A stretch of 28,153 nucleotides of DNA, taken from assembly GCA_900893395.1 (NCBI GenBank), contig CAAHFI010113873.1, positions 1-28,153 of the forward strand, in the 5' to 3' direction. How positions within the stretch are numbered: position 1 is the stretch's first letter; the number at the start of each line of letters is the position of its first letter. The notes beneath the pieces are model-generated. The model was not told the DNA's origin. It saw only the letters and a list, made by a program, of their open reading frames with translations, and searched no databases. Positions 22,557 through 28,153 of this stretch are shown here, piece after piece. The stretch comes from Euglena gracilis (taxonomy: Eukaryota; Euglenozoa; Euglenophyceae; Euglenales; Euglenaceae). Made by a program: the position numbers and the translations under genes.

Positions 22557-25277
22557 GATATCCGCATGTTTTTCACACCCGTAGGCACTAATCCGGCCGG
22601 CACATCGGAATAGCTACCGGGGATCGCAATGGGAACCCCAATCGGTTTCCAGTTTTAGGGCCAAATCACGGTTTCCCATAGGCCCAGGTATGGGGACCAG
22701 GCTGTACTGACATTTGGGGCCGTCTTCCACCCCTCCAAAACTGTCGATATCTGGCTAGTTTTTTGATATCCGCATGTTTTTCACACCCGTAGGCACTAAT
22801 CCGGCCGGCACATCGGAATAGCTATACCGGGGATCGCAATGGGAACCCCCAATCGGTTTCCAGTTTTAGGGCCAAATCACGGTTTCCCATAGGCCCAGGT
22901 ATGGGGACCAGGCTGTACTGACATTTGGGGCCGTCTTCCACCCCTCCAAAACTGTCGATATCTGGCTAGTTTTTTGATATCCGCATGTTTTTCACACCCG
23001 TAGGCACTAATCCGGCCGGCACATCGGAATACTATACCGGGGATCGCAATGGGAACCCCAATCGGTTTCCAGTTTTAGGGCCAAATCACGGTTTCCCATA
23101 GGCCCAGGTATGGGGACCAGGCTGTACTGACATTTGGGGCCGTCTTCCACCCCTCCAAAACTGTCGATATCTGGCTAGTTTTTTGATATCCGCATGTTTT
23201 TCACACCCGTAGGCACTAATCCGGCCGGCACATCGGAATAGCTACCGGGGATCGCAATGGGAACCCCAATCGGTTTCCAGTTTTAGGGCCAAATCACGGT
23301 TTCCCATAGGCCCAGGTATGGGGACCAGGCTGTACTGACATTTGGGGCCGTCTTCCACCCCTCCAAAACTGTCGATATCTGGCTAGTTTTTTGATATCCG
23401 CATGTTTTTCACACCCGTAGGCACTAATCCGGCCGGCACATCGGAATAGCTATACCGGGGATCGCAATGGGAACCCCAATCGGTTTCCAGTTTTAGGGCC
23501 AAATCACGGTTTCCCATAGGCCCAGGTATGGGGACCAGGCTGTACTGACATTTGGGGCCGTCTTCCACCCCTCCAAAACTGTCGATATCTGGCTAGTTTT
23601 TTGATATCCGCATGTTTTTCACACCCGTAGGCACTAATCCGGCCGGCACATCGGAATAGCTACCGGGGATCGCAATGGGAACCCCAATCGGTTTCCAGTT
23701 TTAGGGCCAAATCACGGTTTCCCATAGGCCCAGGTATGGGGACCAGGCTGTACTGACATTTGGGGCCGTCTTCCACCCCTCCAAAACTGTCGATATCTGG
23801 CTAGTTTTTTGATATCCGCATGTTTTTCACACCCGTAGGCACTAATCCGGCCGGCACATCGGAATAGCTATACCGGGGATCGCAATGGGAACCCCAATCG
23901 GTTTCCAGTTTTAGGGCCAAATCACGGTTTCCCATAGGCCCAGGTATGGGACCAGGCTGTACTGACATTTGGGGCCGTCTTCCACCCCTCCAAAACTGTC
24001 GATATCTGGCTAGTTTTTTGATATCCGCATGTTTTTCACACCCGTAGGCACTAATCCGGCCGGCACATCGGAATAGCTATACCGGGGATCGCAATGGGAA
24101 CCCCAATCGGTTTCCAGTTTTAGGGCCAAATCACGGTTTCCCATAGGCCCAGGTATGGGGACCAGGCTGTACTGACATTTGGGGCCGTCTTCCACCCCTC
24201 CAAAACTGTCGATATCTGGCTAGTTTTTTGATATCCGCATGTTTTTCACACCCGTAGGCACTAATCCGGCCGGCACATCGGAATAGCTACCGGGGATCGC
24301 AATGGGAACCCCAATCGGTTTCCAGTTTTAGGGCCAAATCACGGTTTCCCATAGGCCCAGGTATGGGGACCAGGCTGTACTGACATTTGGGGTCTTCGTC
24401 GATTCCACCCCTCCAAAACTGTCGATATCTGGCGTTTTTTGATATCCGCATGTTTTTCACACCCGTAGGCACTAATCCGGCCGGCACATCGGAATAGCTA
24501 TACCGGGGATCGCAATGGGAACCCCAATCGGTTTCCAGTTTTAGGGCCAAATCACGGTTTCCCATAGGCCCAGGTATGGGGACCAGGCTGTACTGACATT
24601 TGGGGCCGTCTTCCACCCCTCCAAAACTGTCGATATCTGGCTAGTTTTTTATATCCGCATGTTTTTCACACCCGTAGGCACTAATCCGGCCGGCACATCG
24701 GAATAGCTATACCGGGGATCGCAATGGGAACCCCAATCGGTTTCCAGTTTTAGGGCCAAATCACGGTTTCCCATAGGCCCAGGTATGGGGACCAGGCTGT
24801 ACTGACATTTGGGGCCGTCTTCCACCCCTCCAAAACTGTCGATATCTGGCTAGTTTTTTGATATCCGCATGTTTTTCACACCCGTAGGCACTAATCCGGC
24901 CGGCACATCGGAATAGCTATACCGGGGATCGCAATGGGAACCCCAATCGGTTTCCAGTTTTAGGGCCAAATCACGGTTTCCCATAGGCCCAGGTATGGGG
25001 ACCAGGCTGTACTGACATTTGGGGCCGTCTTCCACCCCTCCAAAACTGTCGATATCTGGCTAGTTTTTTGATATCCGCATGTTTTTCACACCCGTAGGCA
25101 CTAATCCGGCCGGCACATCGGAATAGCTATACCGGGGATCAATGGGAACCCCAATCGGTTTCCAGTTTTAGGGCCAAATCACGGTTTCCCATAGGCCCAG
25201 GTATGGGGACCAGGCTGTACTGACATTTGGGGCCGTCTTCCACCCCTCCAAAACTGTCGATATCTGGCTAGTTTTTT
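22557..25277. repeat. Right subdomain: core-like units with recurrent TA-loss variants
   Basis: Thirteen units averaging about 209.3 bp. Four of them (starting 22557, 23185, 23603, 24230) read aatagctaccgg where the core has aatagctataccgg, a 2-bp loss in one half of the dyad. Others have aatactata (22976 unit), a fifth C (about 22846) or gggacc (23811 unit). The unit at 24230 has a unique local rearrangement, described separately. The unit at 25070 lacks gc in ggatcaatggg. Otherwise the bases are core type, so this is the core with a higher load of small indels and not a separate subfamily. Confidence 0.88.
24391..24446. other. Unit with a unique 5-bp-expanded segment and TA loss
   Basis: Within the unit that starts at 24230, the usual ccgtcttcc between gggg and acccc is replaced by tcttcgtcgattcc, a net gain of five bases. 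The segment looks like a local duplication of tc/ttc/gtcg words. About 30 bp further on, the usual ctggctagtttttt reads ctggcgtttttt, a loss of TA. Together with TA loss in the dyad, the unit ends at 211 bp. No other unit shows the expanded segment. It could be a real micro-rearrangement or a local consensus error. Confidence 0.75.
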
Positions 25278-28153
25278 GATATCCGCATGTTTTTCACACC
25301 CGTAGGCACTAATCCGGCCGGCACATCGGAATAGCTATACCGGGGATCTCAATGGGAACCACCAATCGGTTTCCAGTTTTAGGGCCAAATCACGGTTTCC
25401 CATAGGCCCAGGTATGGGGACCAGGCTGTACTGACATTTGGGGCCGTCTTCCACCCCTCCAAAACTGTCGATATCTGGCTAGTTTTTTGATATCCGCATG
25501 TTTTTCACACCCGTAGGCACTAATCCGGCCGGCACATCGGAATAGCTATACCGGGGATCTCAATGGGAACCACCAATCGGTTTCCAGTTTTAGGGCCAAA
25601 TCACGGTTTCCCATAGGCCCAGGTATGGGGACCAGGCTGTACTGACATTTGGGGCCGTCTTCCACCCCTCCAAAACTGTCGATATCTGGCTAGTTTTTGA
25701 TATCCGCATGTTTTTCACACCCGTAGGCACTAATCCGGCCGGCACATCGGAATAGCTATACCGGGATCGCAATGGGAACCACCAATCGGTTTCCAGTTTT
25801 AGGGCCAAATCACGGTTTCCCATAGGCCCAGGTATGGGGACCAGGCTGTACTGACATTTGGGGCCGTCTTCCACCCCTCCAAAACTGTCGATATCTGGCT
25901 AGTTTTTTATATCCGCATGTTTTTCACACCCGTAGGCACTAATCCGGCCGGCACATCGGAATAGCTATACCGGGGATCGCAATGGGAACCCCAATCGGTT
26001 TCCAGTTTTAGGGCCAAATCACGGTTTCCCATAGGCCCAGGTATGGGGACCAGGCTGTACTGACATTTGGGGCCGTCTTCCACCCCTCCAAAACTGTCGA
26101 TATCTGGCTAGTTTTTTGATATCCGCATGTTTTTCACACCCGTAGGCACTAATCCGGCCGGCACATCGAATAGCTATACCGGGATCGCAATGGGAACCAC
26201 CAATCGGTTCCAGTTTTAGGGCCAAATCACGGTTTCCCATAGGCCCAGGTATGGGGACCAGGCTGTACTGACATTTGGGGCCGTCTTCCACCCCTCCAAA
26301 ACTGTCGATATCTGGCTAGTTTTTTGATATCCGCATGTTTTTCACACCCGTAGGCACTAATCCGGCCGGCACATCGGAATAGCTACCGGGATCAATGGGA
26401 ACCACCAATCGGTTTCCAGTTTTAGGGCCAAATCACGGTTTCCCATGGCCCGGTATGGGGACCAGGCTGTACTGACATTTGGGGCCGTCTCCACCCCTCC
26501 AAAACTGTCGATATCTGGCTAGTTTTTGATATCCGCATGTTTTTCACACCCGTAGGCACTAATCCGGCCGCACATCGGAATAGCTATACCGGGGATCTCA
26601 AGGGAACACCAACGGTTCCAGTTTTAGGGCCAAATCACGGTTTCCCATGGCCCGGTATGGGACCAGGCTGTACTGACATTTGGGGCCGTCTTCCACCCTC
26701 CAAAACTGTCGATATCTGGCTAGTTTTTTTATATCCGCATGTTTTTCACACCCGTAGGCACTAATCCGGCCGGCACATCGGAATAGCTATACCGGGGATC
26801 TCAATGGGAACCACCAATCGTTTCCAGTTTTAGGCCAAATCACGGTTTCCCATGGCCCAGGTATGGGGACCAGGCTGTACTGACATTGGGGCCGTCTTCC
26901 ACCCTCCAAAACTGTCGAATCTGGCTAGTTTTTGATATCCGCTGTTTTTACACCCGTAGGCACTAATCCCGGCACATCGGAATAGCTATACCGGGGACTC
27001 AATGGGAACCACCAATCGGTTTCCAGTTTTAGGGCCAAATCACGGTTTCCCATGGCCCGATGGGGACCAGCGTACTGAATTTGGGCGTCTTCCACCCCTC
27101 CAAAACTCGATATCTGGCTAGTTTTTTGATATCCGATGTTTTTCACACCCGTAGGCACTAATCCGGCCGGCACATCGAATAGCTATACCGGGATCTCAAT
27201 GGAACCACCAATCGGTTCCAGTTTTAGGGCCAAATCACGGTTTCCCATGCCCGGGGGACCAGGCTGTACTGACATTTGGGGCCGTCTTCCACCCCTCCAA
27301 AACTGTCGATATCTGGCTAGTTTTTTGATATCCGCATGTTTTTCACACCGTAGCAAATCCGGCACATCGAATAGCTAACCGGGGATCCAATGGGAACCAC
27401 CAATCGGTTTCCAGTTTAGGCCAAATCACGGTTTCCATGGGCCCATATGGGGACCAGGCTGTACTGACATTTGGGGCCGTCTTCCACCCCTCCAAAACTG
27501 TCGATATCGGCTAGTTTTTGATATCCGCATGTTTTTCACACCCGTAGGCACTAATCCGGCCGCACATCGGAATAGCTATACCGGGGATCTCAATGGGAAC
27601 CACCAATCGGTTTCCAGTTTTAGGCCAAATCACGGTTTCCCAGGCCCGTAGGGACCAGGCTGTACTGACATTTGGGGCCGTCTTCCACCCCTCCAAAACG
27701 TCGATATCTGCTAGTTTTTTGATATCCGCATGTTTTCACACCCGTAGCACTAATCCGGCCGCACATCGAATAGCATACCGGGATCTCAATGGGAACCACC
27801 AATCGTTTCCAGTTTAGGGCCAAATCACGGTTCCCATGGGCCGGTATGGGACCAGGACTGACATTTGGGCCGTCTTCCACCCCTCCAAAACTGTCGATAT
27901 CTGCTGTTTTTTGATATCCGCATGTTTTTCACACCCGTAGGCCATAATCCGGCCGGCACATCGGAATAGCATACGGGCAATGGGAACACCAATCGGTTTC
28001 CATTTAGGCCAAAATCACGGTTCCCATGGCCGGTATGGGACCAGCGACGAATTTGGGCCGTCCACCTCCAAAACTGCGATATCTCAGTTTTTGATATCCG
28101 CATTTTTTCACACCCGTAGACTAATCCGGCCGGCACATCGAATAGCTACCGGG
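25278..28153. repeat. Right edge: divergent, progressively shortened units
   Basis: Fourteen complete units and a 61-bp partial unit. Successive lengths are about 211, 210, 210, 209, 208, 202, 203, 203, 194, 199, 193, 201, 192 and 180 bp. Shared markers include gatctc for gatcgc and aaccaccaat for aaccccaat; from 26326 on, CATGG replaces CATAGG. The unit at 25909 is core type at the gatcgc and aacccc sites, so subfamilies are interleaved. In the last 2 kb nearly all further differences are single-base deletions spread over the unit, which resembles unpolished long-read sequence. The shared markers are too regular to be errors and define a real edge subfamily. Confidence 0.88.
28093..28153. 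repeat. Partial satellite unit at the right end
   Basis: The last 61 bases begin a new unit at gatatccgcat and stop at aatagctaccggg, so the array continues to the end of the window with no transition to unique sequence. The unit shows aatagctaccgg and further small deletions (for example gtagacta where the core has gtaggcacta). Confidence 0.9.

Larger units (their letters stand above)
1..28153. repeat. Satellite DNA array, ~210-bp monomer, 134 complete head-to-tail units
   Basis: The window is filled end to end by one tandem repeat. The anchor gatatccgcatg (gatatc or its near variant) recurs at 154, 360, 568 and so on up to 28093, giving 135 unit starts and a mean period of about 208.5 bp. 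All units face the same way and none is interrupted by foreign sequence. The core unit has 52% G+C and 11 CpGs, with observed/expected about 0.77. No unit contains a tRNA-like A/B box or a match to the mammalian CENP-B box pattern. Such arrays are characteristic of eukaryotic centromeric, pericentromeric or subtelomeric heterochromatin; that location is inference from repeat type. I do not recognise the family and cannot name a host. Confidence 0.97.

Noticed and set aside
1-28153. CRISPR array
   Set aside because: The repeated unit is the full ~210 bp with no variable spacers, and neighbouring units are near-identical throughout.
1-28153. Ribosomal DNA spacer or tandem RNA gene array
   Set aside because: No tRNA-like A/B box or recognisable rRNA or snRNA segment was seen in the monomer. 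A T6 run follows ctag, but there is no promoter-like element to make it a polymerase III terminator.
25278-28153. Transposon or LTR-type element at the right edge
   Set aside because: The sequence remains recognisable satellite units to the last base. The disorder is due to small deletions, with no foreign sequence, terminal repeats or target-site duplications.

Overview
The whole window is one tandem satellite DNA array. Reading from each occurrence of the anchor gatatccgcatg (three units have lost its first g), I count 135 unit starts. That gives 134 complete head-to-tail monomers between 154 and 28092, with a partial unit at each end (1-153 and 28093-28153). All units are in the same orientation. 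The core monomer is exactly 210 bp, 110/210 G+C (52%), with 11 CpGs. I see no unique flanking DNA, transposon, RNA gene, CRISPR array or credible protein-coding gene. Long arrays of a monomer slightly over 200 bp are typical of centromeric, pericentromeric or subtelomeric heterochromatin in eukaryotes. The sequence does not let me name the species, and I do not recognise the family.

Layout. (1) 1-5134 is a left domain of shorter units (mean about 207.5 bp) with its own diagnostic bases (ttgcaat, cttgctag, ggggtcgtc, cccaagtatggg) and many one-base length differences. (2) 5135-7014 is a nine-unit transition zone in which left-type bases change step by step to core-type bases. (3) 7015-22556 is a highly homogenised core of 74 units. 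64 of them are exactly 210 bp, and about 4.2 kb near 16763-20930 shows no difference that I can see. (4) 22557-25277 is core-like, with recurrent 2-bp deletion variants. (5) 25278-28153 is a right edge of distinct variants (gatctc, aaccacc) in which unit length falls to 180 bp through single-base losses.

Interpretation. Divergent edges around a homogeneous, derived centre fit the classical unequal-exchange or amplification model for satellites. The core-specific base change CATGGG to CATAGG is bracketed on both sides by units with the older-looking CATGG state, which suggests that the core spread from within. Each monomer carries several dyads and hairpin-capable segments. One dyad (CGGAATAGCTATACCG) is the site most often changed between domains. 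Both window ends lie inside the array and the right end is rich in deletions, so this may be an entire long-read contig with a poorly polished end. That caveat applies to every indel-based observation here.
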